Assembly (NCBI GenBank): GCA_013420905.1
Contig: JAAXNY010000001.1
Span: 2,046,001 to 2,110,000 of the forward strand
Source: Collybia mongolica
Taxonomy: Eukaryota > Basidiomycota > Agaricomycetes > Agaricales > Clitocybaceae
Direction of reading: 5' to 3'
Length of the DNA: 64,000 bases
The notes beneath the pieces were generated by a model. That model made no database searches and was not told the origin of the DNA. It was given only the letters and a program-made list of their open reading frames with translations. Each line of letters opens with the position of its first letter. Positions within the stretch are counted from its first letter, which is position 1. A program made the translations under genes and the position numbers. Positions 13,945-25,149 of the stretch are shown here, piece after piece.

Positions 13945-15484
13945 GATGATGCCCAATCCTCCTCCAAGTTAATGCGAGGTTCCAGAGGTCACTGTGTAGG
14001 ATAGTGAATATACGAATGGGTTTGACGGTGTCAAGATTGGCTCGGTCGGTAGAAGCTTGTCTAAGATTCAGGATAGATTGTGGACTGATCACGTGACAGT
14101 ACACGTCGCGTCGTTGTTGACAACGGCGAGCGACTCGTAAAAAACACTTTCAGGTATTGCAGCTATTCTAATGTAAAACCGAAGTTCAAAGCGACACGTC
14201 CCTGGGACTTACCAAGCCCATGACCAGCCTCGGTAGCAACAATCTCCCATCGACACTCCCACACTGAATCCCACATTTGAAATCTCTAGATATGAATATG
14301 ATATTTGCAATGTACAAAAATCAATAACACAGACCACCCGCAGTGGCATAACAAAGCCTTTTCCCAAGGCTTAAGGAGGACTGATGATTCCACCATCGTG
14401 TATCGCATACGTCGTAGTCTTTATCGCTCTGGCTTTCAGATACATCCTGATCGAGCGTTCTGCCTTGTCTGAATCGTCCCGTGCACCTCGGGGCGGCGAG
14501 ATGCTGGTAGCGGGATGAAGAAAGTACGAAAACGAGAATCCTATGGCGTCGGGGTGGCAAGCATCCTGCGGTCTGGGTAGAATGGGACTAGCTGAAGTGG
14601 AAGGGGGGAAGGGGCGAGTGAGGTATGAAAGGCGCATCTGAGGCACTGCGCTTGTACCTCACATGGCCACGCTTCTTGCGAAGATGTCGCGGAAGAGGGG
14701 AAGGTGGGCGTTTCGGGGCTAAATGCAACTCCAAGACGACGCCTATCGACTCGACACTCGGAAAATACAGGAGAGGATTTCGTGTAAGATTCCTCGCTGT
14801 ACATGCTCGCACTTGACTTCGGCCCAGCTGTTAATGTCCAGTGGGATGAAGGGACGGCCAATAAGTTGCTCGGTAGACAGATATATCATGGCACCAGCCA
14901 GAACTGAAATCATAACGATTCAATTCACGCACCCCTTTGCCAGCAGAGAGAAGTAAGACCACGTAAGTTGAGGAATCATGGATGACCAGCGGCAGGCGCA
15001 AGTGCTGGGTACCTGGCCTAGAAATTCCGTTCCTGGTTCGGGCTCCCATCGTTTACTAAAACATCGAGTCGGAGATCCCGGGGGCCAATGTAGGCGCACA
15101 GCATCCAGATTCAACTAACGAGAGTCGCCTGCAGCTTCGTGAATAGAGGTGAGCGACTGGCTAATTGCCTGGTCGGCAGCAAATCATCGTGTCTCAAGAT
15201 GCGTTTCAATCACGATGGGGCTGATGATAGACGGTGCTAGTGCTGATGCGCTGATGGCCCGTCGCCTTCCGAAGTTTCATTACATTTTTTGGGCGAAGCC
15301 ATGGTGATCATCAGGCCTGGGCACCGCCTTGTTCGATCCCGCTATACATAATGCATGGGTTAGCCCCAAAATGCTACTCAACATCCTTTCGAAGATTACA
15401 AAGGTATATCTAACACTTCATGAATAAGGTATTACTCGATAGTAGAGGTAAATATGGTGTCTATTGTCATGTCCGAGTCTATAA
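13945..15484. other. Intergenic, nothing recognised
   Basis: About 1.5 kb upstream of MON2 and downstream of the first GT15 gene. Overlapping short open frames at 14321-15114 on both strands show no family motif and no consistent exon chain. Confidence 0.45.
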
Positions 15485-17257
15485 TCATGCTCTTCCCGTC
15501 AATTTATCCCAGTGCCTCATACATGAATATCCGTGGTAATCTGTGGCGAATAAGTCGGCTATGATCCAAATAGATGAAAGGACGACATACCAAAACTTTG
15601 CTGCTGGTCACAATTACACCTTCCTTTCTTATACATATTCTCATCCCTAGGACAGTGCGTAAATGGGTGGTGGCCGTATCCAATCTCATCAAAAAAGTGT
15701 ATCTCGTCCTTTCGAGCAAACATCGCAGCAGCAAGGCTGTGGACAGGAGCATCGCCCCATCGCTGTCGCGAATGATGAGTAAGAAAAAAAGTATCCTGGG
15801 AAACAACAGACCTCATAGTAGAACCCTCCTGTTGAATCAAGGTAATCGAAGAACGCGGTATATGCTGGCGCCCGCCAGAACTCCATGTCCGCAACTTCGA
15901 AATTACTCCAAACTAAAAATTGAAAAAGAGTATTATCAGTTCCTGGCGGAATCAAAACAGGGATAGTTTTTACATACAGTGGCATAGATTATAGTGCTCT
16001 CCACCATCATCCGACATGAAGCCCATTGCATTATCCTGCGCGATAAATTCTGGGTGTTTTTTCATGAAGTCTACACAACAATGTTAGCAATGTAGGTTTG
16101 AAGACTCCTGATTGAACACACGGATATACTTACCTTGAACATGGCCCCAGAGACTGGGAATCGTTGCCTCGAATTCGTATGGGGTGATTGTGAACCCTGC
16201 AGAGTAAAGAGTTCTACCCTCGAGCTTAAATGATAAACACGAGTGCCCAGAACCTACCATAAACCTTGTTGTTGTCCTCCATGAAGGCAAAAGGATCGAA
16301 ATCGACATCACAATGGAAACTGACATCAGGCCTAAGGACGAAACACTAGATCATTGACCAGTACAGATACACGAGATCGTTACTCACTCTATTCGCCAGT
16401 ACCATCGATACTTTTGCATAAGTTCTTGTTTGAAGAAGAACTATCGTAAAAGTGTTAGTTCAAATGGAGGAGCAAGTGAAACCGTACCACCCACGCCAGA
16501 ATTGAATCTACACATATTCCTGTAACTGCGCCAGAGTCAGTAAGCCGGTCTCAAAATATTTATAGTACTCACGGTACGCTGCCTAAATCGCGGATTAAGA
16601 TTATTTTTTGGGGGATTGAAAGAAACACTCACCTCCGTAGATGATATCCTGCTCCACCAGCTTATCCCTGAACCTTTTCGCCTTTTCCTCATCGATCCAG
16701 TCGGGTTGATTCCAGTGTTGGCTCGGGATTACACCAAATTCCGTTAGTGAACTAGTCATCAAAGAGATACGTCTGTACCGAATCCATCATGATGTAGCCC
16801 AGTCACGATCAACCGTAAAACCCACTGTTTAAATTCCTCAGTAAATGGTTCATCATTTAAGAACACGTAAGGGTAGCGATGTTTTTTGTTGAAACGCTCT
16901 TCTATTTGGTATACACTCTGCACCGTTCCATTGAGGTCCGAATTTCTGGCCAAAATCACGAAAGTCGCGTTTGCACGTCGCTTGGCTAGTAGGGCCAAGC
17001 TTGAATTTACGTCCAAGTGATAGTATGTTTCGGGTTCTGAATGCGCCCCCGGCGCGCCCCTCGTGCCTGCCTTTATGTGTGAAGCAATATTCTCGAGGGA
17101 AGTGGCTTGACTATAGCCCTCCTGGGTGAGACGTAAGACGTAATGGAGAGCTGTCTAGCTCAGAGAAGGGTGTCGGTTGGAAACACCACGAGGAATGGTA
17201 TGGATAACGCACAAATAATCCCAGCACCAGAATGAGGTATCTCGCCCATAAGTGCAT
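15485..17257 (-). CDS. GT15 alpha-1,2-mannosyltransferase (KTR/MNT family), copy 1
   Basis: Twelve exons close in phase: 17257-17213, 17154-16826, 16772-16633, 16582-16573, 16525-16495, 16440-16388, 16331-16258, 16196-16134, 16070-15978, 15912-15812, 15762-15591 and 15540-15485, giving 388 residues. An N-terminal signal anchor ([15 protein letters not shown]) precedes a stem and a GT15 catalytic domain beginning at [14 protein letters not shown]. Family landmarks are EPDVSF (metal/donor site, about residue 203), YNLCHFWSNFE with the candidate catalytic Glu near 285, and [16 protein letters not shown]. Such type II Golgi enzymes add alpha-1,2-mannose from GDP-mannose to N- and O-glycans. Exon 4 is a 10-nt micro-exon. 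The acceptor at 17155 was chosen over one six bases downstream because only it keeps the frame. A paralogue lies at 31885-33663. Confidence 0.9.
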
Positions 17258-18301
17258 TTTTCCGCCCCGTGAGCGAACGACTGCGAGTACAAACAACTCT
17301 GTGCCAGTACCTACTCTCTTGCGTTCCTGTATGGCGGCTGAGAGAGGGAGTAGTTCTAACCTCAAACCCGCGGGAAAATAGCCTCCGCAGTCAGAGACCT
17401 CATGATGAGATAAATGGGGATGGGGACATCAACCCCGCCGAAGCCCGTAGAAGGGGCAAGTACATGGATGATGGATACTGGTTCGGTGATCGCATCGTAA
17501 TGCTCACCAGATCTTACCAAACGTCATGACCCCTGCTTGTTGGTATGTTATGGATATGTTTAAGCGGGACAACCGTGGATTCCGACAAAGACGTTGAGTT
17601 TATAATCCAAGTATGGGTAGGTGTTCCTGATGGAAGGACTGGGCAATTTCCCAAAAATCTCTACGACGAACAACCCGAAAAATTAGGCTTGAAATAGGAC
17701 TATTACAATTAATTGAACCAAAGAGGTCTTACAAACGGTTGTATATTTAGATGGTGGGTGTCATAGGCATAGGGAGTGAAATGTGAACTTGCGTAATGCG
17801 GAGGCAATTGCAGGGCTTTGTTTGAGGAAGCGCGATCATGTTGATGTGACAGGCCTACGCTTTGGTGTGAGGTTCAATGACCTGCATGAATGCCACTTCA
17901 CCAAGCAGTTGCGGTAACATACCTACATTGAGTCATTGACACCAACAGCTTTGAAGAGAAAATGCCAGTCCTGGGCCATTTAACGAATGCTTGACATTGC
18001 AACGAGGTGTGGTGGTCTTGTTGGTCATAAAAGTACGACGTGGGGGACTCCGAACTTGGAATGTCAAAAGATCACGTGTCACTGACGCGTCGCGTCTTTG
18101 AAGCACTGCACTTATTACATGTTGCATATATTCAGGTATTACGGAATTGCACAGTAGATGCGACCGGCAGCTGCATATATACTTTTACATCCACAGACCA
18201 CGTATAAGGAGGGGAGAGCGAACTAGGATATGCAGTGAACAGTCTGCAAGATATCGACCGAAACAACAACAGAAAGCATATAAAACGACGAAAAAGTCCA
18301 A
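17258..18301. other. Intergenic, nothing recognised
   Basis: About 1 kb between the start of GT15 copy 1 and the end of the xylulokinase-like gene, both on the - strand. No supported coding or RNA feature. Confidence 0.5.
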
Positions 18302-21103
18302 TTAAACGATCCCTTTTATCAGCATGCTCTCTAATCGGCAGTACTCTGGGACGATTGCCGCGTAGGTCATGAAAGCATCCAGATCCGGTTCGGCGACCTT
18401 GGCAAGGCCGACTTGTGCTTCCGGGTCCGCAGTGGGCAGGGCGACGACGGGGGTGAGTGGTGTAGGCGTCGTGGGGGTAGTAGCACTACCATTAGTTCCT
18501 AGTCCTGGGCTGATGATTCCAGTATTACCGAGGCCCAAGTCGGGGGTGGTGTACGCTGTAGACGGGACAGGACCACTGGTGCTGCTAGCGAGAGAGTCCG
18601 CTGTCGAGCCCGTCTGCGTCCTCATCCGTGTCAAGCCATAACCCAGTTCTCCAAAGGACCCCGAGCTGTACATTCCGCCTCCAATGATGCCAGGACTCAA
18701 GCTCGATCCCGCATTTCTCTCCCTTTCTAATTCCTCATCCTCATCTTCTTCCACGAATATCGTCGTGCCCAAGCCGGATCTCGAACCAGGATGGCCATAT
18801 GGTGTACTCGAGCCGCTATTCGCACCGCTACTGCCGCCAACCGTGAGTCCAGCAGTGATGGACGTGGCACCGTTCACGTTAGTTCTCAATGGCACGCCAC
18901 CGGTCGAAACCCATCTCTTCCCTAAGAGCCTCTTCATCTCATCCTCAAACACAGACAAGCCTCCTGCCCCCCATTCCCTTCCCCAGACCCATCTCGCAAC
19001 ATATGATCCACCGAGCGCTGCACGTCCTGGGTAACCCTGTGCCGGAGCATTGCGGTGTGGCACGACCTGGGCAGAATCGACCTGTGTGTTTGGCACGAAT
19101 ACGGGAGCGTTGAAGATATCACCAACAAGATTGGCAACGCTGGGGAAGTTTGCGGCAGCACCAGTAGCCAAGACGCGCGATGGAAGTGGTGTGTAGTCGT
19201 AAGGGTCAAACGGAAGACCCAGGCTTGACATTACAGAATTGGACCGCCCTGGTACGGGCGGAGCTGGGCTAATTCTGCCTTTCCTCGCCGAGCCAAGGAG
19301 GCCCGTTGCAATCATCTGAGACCATTTGGTGCGGAAAGCGAGGACTTGGCTCTCAAGTAGACATCGCGGGTTCGCACGCAAGTCGCGGAACTCGTTGACT
19401 TTTATGCCAGTTTCGAACCTGAATATGCCTTTGACGTGTGAGAATGGGTAACTATCTCCCTGGAGGTGCCAAAAGCTGAAAAGTTTATCGTCGAGCCTGA
19501 ACAAGTATGAAGGTGACCGATAGTAAGTATAGGACAATGAGTTGCCAGAAAAAGTGCTCACCCAATAGAACCGCCTGGGGGAACAATGGCTACAAGGCGA
19601 TCAAATGCACTCCAACTTTTGGTGTACATATCCCGCACAAGAGCCCGAGGTACGTCGGCATTTCTGTTTGCTATTTAGCCCAGAGCATCGTCACCATAGA
19701 TGACAACTTACCGGCTGGCTAGGACAGCGATGTATTTCCTTTTTTCTCCGGCATCCTGTGCAGGGTGAGGGTATAGACTGTAAAGACGTGTTGGGATATA
19801 ATGTTGAGCGGGGGTCATCAAGGTGTCCATCGGTCCGAAAGATAAAACCGCGTCGTTTGGGGAGGGGCAAAGCGACAGATAAGATGAGAGAGAATCTGAT
19901 GTAAAAGGTGCCACAATGGTATCTTGGAAGTTGCTTAGTCGAACCAAACAAACATGTGATTCCTAACAAGCTCACCTGGATCAAACCCATACCGTTCAAC
20001 CAAGTATCTTGAGACATTACCAGCACGTCTCCCACCACCAGATACATCTACGTCTCCGAGCCAACCTCGAACTCGCCTTCCTTCCTCTCGACTACCACCA
20101 ACAATATCAAGAACGCCCTCGTCCCAGTACCCTGGCGTTCCTCCTGAAATAGCATTACCATTATTAGGGTTACCACCATGAACCCAGAGTCCTGTAGCAC
20201 AAGCCTCTGCCTCCCCCATGCCCATCCATTTTCCTGCAATCAAGCTTCCCAAGAAGGCACTGGCAAGTTGCACTCTGCCTGTCCTTGCCCAGACTTCTTG
20301 AGGCCAGCTCTCGCGAACTCGTAAGAGTTGTGCTGCAACGAGAGATGCATTTGCACAAGTGCCGACTCTGGCGGCCATGAGATCCGGCCCTCCAAGGAGA
20401 TTTTCTATCGCAAGGGCATGGGTATGCGAAGACGTGTCTTGGGCAATGGGTGTATTCGGAAGGGAAAAAGTGTGCGCCGGAAAGTGATTGTGTAAGAGTG
20501 TGTGGGGGTCCAGGGAAGAAAGTGAAGGAACGGTAGTTGATTTCCACCAGACGAGGGCATGCTATCGGAAAAAGGGTATATTAGCAGTGCTTTGACGGGT
20601 GACAGAGGCAGTACCTGCGCAGCCCCTCCGATCGATTTGATTCTCGTCAAGTCATAATTTCTATGGAGTTTCTCTAAGAGCGCGTCTAATCACGTGGTGA
20701 GAACAACCGATCGCGATCGAGCACGTGCAAGGGGGAAATGGATAAATCAGTAAATATATTCGCATGACACCGAGGAACCGCCAAAAAAATTTGGTTCCGC
20801 CCAAGGACTGGAAAGAGGGAACTTACCAAGTCCTTTTATCCACATATCTATTGGTGTCGTATACGCATCCCCAGGCGTTGTGAATATACCGCCTTGGGTT
20901 CTACAATGTACAGCATTGGGTACAACGATCAGAAAAAGAACAAAGCAACGGACGCACTGGTATTCTGATAGCTCCGTGTCAAAATCCACAGACTCCACGC
21001 CGACAAGCTCAAGGCTCTCATCAACAATCGTTGCTCGCAACTGGTCCGTGGCCAATTCGAGCCCCAGGAAGAGCGCCTGTCCATTTTTCGGTACGGCAGG
21101 CAT
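18302..21103 (-). CDS. D-xylulokinase-like FGGY carbohydrate kinase
   Basis: Seven exons close in phase: 21103-20958, 20900-20827, 20685-20615, 20561-19976, 19922-19712, 19663-19562 and 19496-18302, giving 794 residues (yeast xylulokinase is 600). Landmarks of the eukaryotic xylulokinase branch are LFLGLELATDQLRA at the N-terminus, GGAAQHALVWWKS, RVGTCANASLVAAQLL, and the conserved C-terminal half with HVKGIFRFETGIKVNEFRD. Family members phosphorylate D-xylulose for entry into the pentose phosphate pathway. Oddities: the N-terminal motif has Glu where bacterial and yeast enzymes have Asp; the second catalytic Asp motif reads GEAEACATGL; and a roughly 150-residue Gly/Ser/Thr/Pro-rich, partly acidic insertion lies at about residues 600-753. 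Intron 2 is long (141 nt). Activity is therefore uncertain. Confidence 0.85.
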
Positions 21104-21774
21104 TTATTTTGAGTGATATAGGTTATATGAAGCTTGGTATCGTCGACAAGGTATTTGAAGTAAGATAAAAGCGTAGAGAAGACGGGGTCGGTGCGTGTGT
21201 GTGACGTGGATAGCCCGACTCAAATTATTGAGTGGATATAAGGAATGATATGCCGCAAGCAAGATAGTGTAGTAGTATTGCAGTGGAGTTGACGGTGGTT
21301 CGTGGTCCTGGTGGGTGGGGTCGTGAGTTTACCAAGGAAAGAACGAAGCCAACACGTCCAACACAAAAAAGATGGATCTTCGCGATGTTCGATTCTCAGG
21401 CTCTCGCGTCGCCCTCCATCACAAACAGTTCAATTATGTAAGCAATTCTACCGTTCTCACGCCCTTCAATACCCGGCATTGGCCGATCCTCTTTGCCCAC
21501 CACGACGACGTCCTCAAATGACCCAACTATTATCAAACATCTCTGTCTTGCAAAAAAAAAAAAAACATTATACCTTGTTAGATTACACAACTCTTGCCGT
21601 CAACTCGCACAAGAACAACTTATCTCGCGAGCCTGGGTAGTTGGGCGCTTATACGGAGCTATCCGCTTCTGTGTCAACGCTCCTCTGCTCGCCGCCCATG
21701 TGGGGTGATACGTTGAAATAGCCTGTCATGAGATCTTCAGACAAGCATGATGGAAGACCCAGTGGGCAATCCAT

Positions 21775-21900
21775 CATCTCGTGGATCATCTGAGTCAACC
21801 ATTTCGGGCTGTGAACTCGGCCGTTACAAGATACAGCCGGGAGTGTCACACAGAATGGAACCTGTCGGTAGAGCTCGAACGTATGCATAGGCGCTACCCA
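21775..21900 (+). repeat. Diverged upstream repeat, copy 1
   Basis: This stretch resembles 24640-24740. Both contain TTCGGGCTGTGAA, then a GTTACAAG motif, then GAGTGTCACAC, then a GCTCGAACG motif, in the same order and spacing. They lie about 1 kb and 0.5 kb upstream of the two tandem lectin genes, so the duplication unit probably included promoter DNA. Confidence 0.6.
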
Positions 21901-22768
21901 CAAATCGCCGGCCCTAACAACCAGCGCGCCGACAGTCCGATATACGGGCGCCTCAGACTATATAGGTAAACAAAGTACCGACGACCATATTTTATAATTC
22001 CCCCCTGGCACGCCTCACCCCGAGTAAGTCACGTATTTAGTGTTTAAATATGCTGAATCTTATCTCCCACTCCATCAAGCTCACTTCCCTGACCTACCTA
22101 CAACTCAGATCAAGTTTTTGCGTTGACGATATCGCGGTGCATTAAGGCATCATCAATTGGGGTGCCGGGTCATCAGTAGTCATATTATCTGCATTAGGCT
22201 ACATGCAGCATATACGACGTTCTCGACATGCCATTATTGAATAAGTCATGATGTGCTGTATCCCTGTGGCTCTTTCTTTCCAGTCTACCAGGCTGCGATA
22301 ACAGCCCTAGTGGGTCCTGCTAAACCTCGGTATCATTGGAAATTGCGATATCGCAGATTAAACCAAATTTCTGGTAAAGCCATCAACAACCGCTGAACGC
22401 GCAAGTCCAGAGACTACTAAATCATGGCAACATTGCAACTACTGCAGTTATTCAAGCCATAAACCTCATACACATGCGTTTATGTTATGCATCTGTGTAC
22501 ACGGCCAGGGTGACGACCAAGTGGATCCTAAGGTTTTACTGTGATCAGTTGACCCAAGTCTGCAAATCGGTCCAGATTGCAGCCAACCACGATCTTGTAG
22601 ATTGCCTCGCGCACTCCACGTCGTTTCTGCTTCCATTTCACTGCAACGAGTTGCCATTATCACCGTGGATGACCCTACAACGACCGCGTGTAGGAGGCAT
22701 TGTCTCGGACCATTGACTCATGGGTGATTTTTGAGGGAGATTGGACGCCATTGCGTACTGGGTCGGCA

Positions 22769-22777
22769 CATTTAAAC
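22769..22777 (+). promoter_or_regulatory. TATA-like motif of lectin gene A
   Basis: CATTTAAAC lies about 50 bp upstream of the chosen ATG at 22824, at the place where lectin genes B and C have clear TATA boxes. Weak by itself. Confidence 0.35.
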
Positions 22778-22823
22778 CTCATTCCCCTCATCTCAATCCT
22801 ACTGTCCTCCCCCTTCAATGCCA

Positions 22824-24370
22824 ATGGCATATCAGAACCTGCACCACCAACTCGCCCAAGGAGTGTACCAAATTTTCAACTTGGCTGGCGGGACTGTGAT
22901 TGACGTATCCTTCGAAGATCGCAAAAGTGTGAAAGGTATGCGGTATAACCACATCACCAGGTTGCAAAACAAAGTTCAGCTCGCACCCGTAGGTCACCCA
23001 GCACATGGAATGTTAAACCAGCAGGTACAGTCACGACCGTTGTATTCGCCCGCGCGCCTCCTTATAATATTCACCTCAAGTGGGAGGTGGAGCCGCTAGG
23101 CAGTGGATATTCCATCCGCAGCATTCTCAATGGACATTATTTGACCGTGGAGAAGGGCGCCAACGACGGTGCCCACATCATAGCAACCCCGTACCCTATA
23201 AGCTGGTCCGTGGAACCGTTTTACTTGGAACGTGAATCCTGGGTGTACGGAATAATGGCGTTCACGAACCTCCCAAGCTAGACTCATTTGTCTTGACAGG
23301 ATCGCCTGGCCAAATGCTCCGTTCGTATTTGATCTGCATTGCGGTAGCAACAAGCCTAGTGAAACAGTACGTTCTCACTCCAACCAAACGAACTTCCGCG
23401 ACTTGACATCGACCTCGCTGGCAGATCCATCTACGCCCGCGACGACCTGCAGAATTTTGTCAACGTTGGCGTTTCGTGCCATGGCAAGGCAGATATCCCG
23501 TAGATCCAAATGCGGAGGCGGTGAACGTCACTACACGTTCCCCAACACTGATGACAGAAACAAAAATCCATGCGACGGATCCAAGCGCGCAAGCCGAGGC
23601 GAAGAACTCGAGCTCTTCCCCCACAACCTCCACCGTGGAAACCATCGTCGAATCGGAGGGGTCGGGTGTTGCAGGTGACGATGATCTGAAAATCACAACG
23701 ATTACCACCTCTGTCATAAAGGTAATACGACGCTTGACAAAACTTGAGAGTGGAAAAACATATAGGATTGTCAACGTCAAGGGTAAAACTGTTATTGACC
23801 TCAATGGGATTGATAAAGTAACCAGTACGTATCGTGGTGTATGTCCGTTACTATTAGGATTCACACAATAATTTCGATAGTAATGGGATTCGATGCTCAT
23901 GATGGCCCGAACCAGAAGGTGATTTGTAACGGAGAAGCCGATAAGCATCACTCACGCTCCTCTAGTGGTTGCTTGAATGGACTGGCCAACATTGGACCTT
24001 CAAAAGCGCCTGGAACGGCCGTTACATTGGCATCGACGGTCAACCAACAGACGGAACCCGGTTGATAGCCGTCGACCACCGAGTCGAATGGGATATCTGG
24101 CCAGACGAACGAGATAAAAGCACCTACAGGTATGACATTTGGGGACACAGTCGTCGACGATGCTCATATACGCTTAACAGAATTTTCGTTCCTGGTGCAC
24201 CGGCCCCCGGTATCAACTTTGATCTTTCCGATTACGGCAATCCAAACAAGGGGACCCCCATCAAACTCTACGGAAAATGGGAGGGTGAGCACCAGACTTG
24301 GAGATTTGAAAAGGGTAAATTTGTTTTTGTGTTCGCTAATTTGTTGTTGAACTAACCTGTACAAGTCTAA
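22824..24370 (+). CDS. Two-domain ricin-B-type beta-trefoil lectin A
   Basis: Nine exons close in phase: 22824-22935, 22993-23024, 23081-23244, 23300-23366, 23425-23824, 23881-23918, 23966-24129, 24181-24314 and 24366-24370, giving about 371 residues. Two ricin-B-like trefoil domains are joined by a Thr/Ser-rich linker (ITTITTSVIK). Each has the pattern GxYxIxN..GTVIDxS, then N-Q-(Q/K)-W, then HYLTVEKG or YIGIDGQP, and ends in a WRF-type motif (CQRWRFVP, QTWRFEK). No ribosome-inactivating A chain or signal peptide is visible, so this is a sugar-binding protein, probably cytoplasmic. The last coding exon is only TC plus TAA. An alternative acceptor at 24375 would extend the protein to 24563. 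An in-frame ATG lies six bases upstream at 22818; 22824 is chosen because it aligns with gene B. Confidence 0.85.
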
Positions 24371-24639
24371 TTTAGTGGTCTCCCACTGGAAGTCGGGTCG
24401 GCCCTCTGCGCTGAAAGCTAAAGCTACACGGTCATGGCTCAATCAATTTTATCAACTTTTTTCAATGCCACAATCAAGGTGTTTCCACCTCAATTCAAAT
24501 TTACGAATAAACCTACATAAGACCGTTCGAGGTTCTGCAGCCGCTCGTGCGGGGAGGTTGTAGAGGCTGGCTGTCATTAGGTCTTCCAACGCGTAGGGCA
24601 GAAAACCTAATACACCATCCATCATTCCATGGAGAATCA

Positions 24640-24740
24640 GAGCCAGTAATTCGGGCTGTGAATTCGTCGGTTACAAGGTGCATTCGAGAGTGTCACACGT
24701 AGACCTGTCGATAGAGGGCTCGAACGCATATATAAATGCA
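24640..24740 (+). repeat. Diverged upstream repeat, copy 2
   Basis: Partner of 21775-21900 in the same orientation. Shared blocks include TTCGGGCTGTGAA, GTTACAAG, GAGTGTCACAC and GCTCGAACG. It marks the tandem duplication that produced lectins A and B. Confidence 0.6.
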
Positions 24741-25113
24741 ATTCCCAAAAAGGACGTTATCTTCTGTTCCAGTAGGGACCGTCAACAAACATGGTATTGT
24801 GGGGAGCCTCTCTCATTGCGTAGGTAATTCTCCATCGGATCCGCTGGTGCGCGTTGCTTCTATTGCCATGCAGTAACAACGTGTAGGTGTTTCCAGCTTA
24901 CTGCAGAGCGTGGAAGGTCTTGTTTTTACGCCACTTCGTGATAAGATCACGGCGGCAACACGACGACTACGAAAGCACGAACGGCAACTCACCGGCGAAG
25001 AAGCCGCAAGGCAAATCACCTTTTGGTGGAGAAGGGATAAACTTGTACTCGCGGAGATTCAAAGCTGTTGCATAATTATGGTTAATTATGGTTTGAAACT
25101 TTTCAGGTTGGTA

Positions 25114-25121
25114 CATATAAA
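25114..25121 (+). promoter_or_regulatory. TATA box of lectin gene B
   Basis: CATATAAA ends 29 bp before the ATG at 25150, a plausible core promoter distance with a very short 5' UTR. Confidence 0.5.
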
Positions 25122-25149
25122 CGCCGGCCAACCTCCTCTACCCATATCG

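Larger units (their letters stand above)
21104..22823. other. Divergent intergenic region before the lectin cluster
   Basis: About 1.7 kb between the divergent xylulokinase-like gene and the first lectin gene. No coding gene was recognised. It holds one copy of a repeat also found upstream of the second lectin gene (21775-21900) and a TATA-like motif just before the lectin start. Confidence 0.5.
24371..25149. other. Intergenic between tandem lectin genes
   Basis: Nearly 0.8 kb with no supported gene. It contains the second copy of the upstream repeat (24640-24740) and the TATA box of lectin B. The open frame at 24910-25356 partly overlaps lectin B exon 1 and is not a separate gene. Confidence 0.55.

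Noticed and set aside
18369..19113. + strand frames opposite the xylulokinase-like gene
   Set aside because: They are antisense shadows of a well-supported - strand exon.
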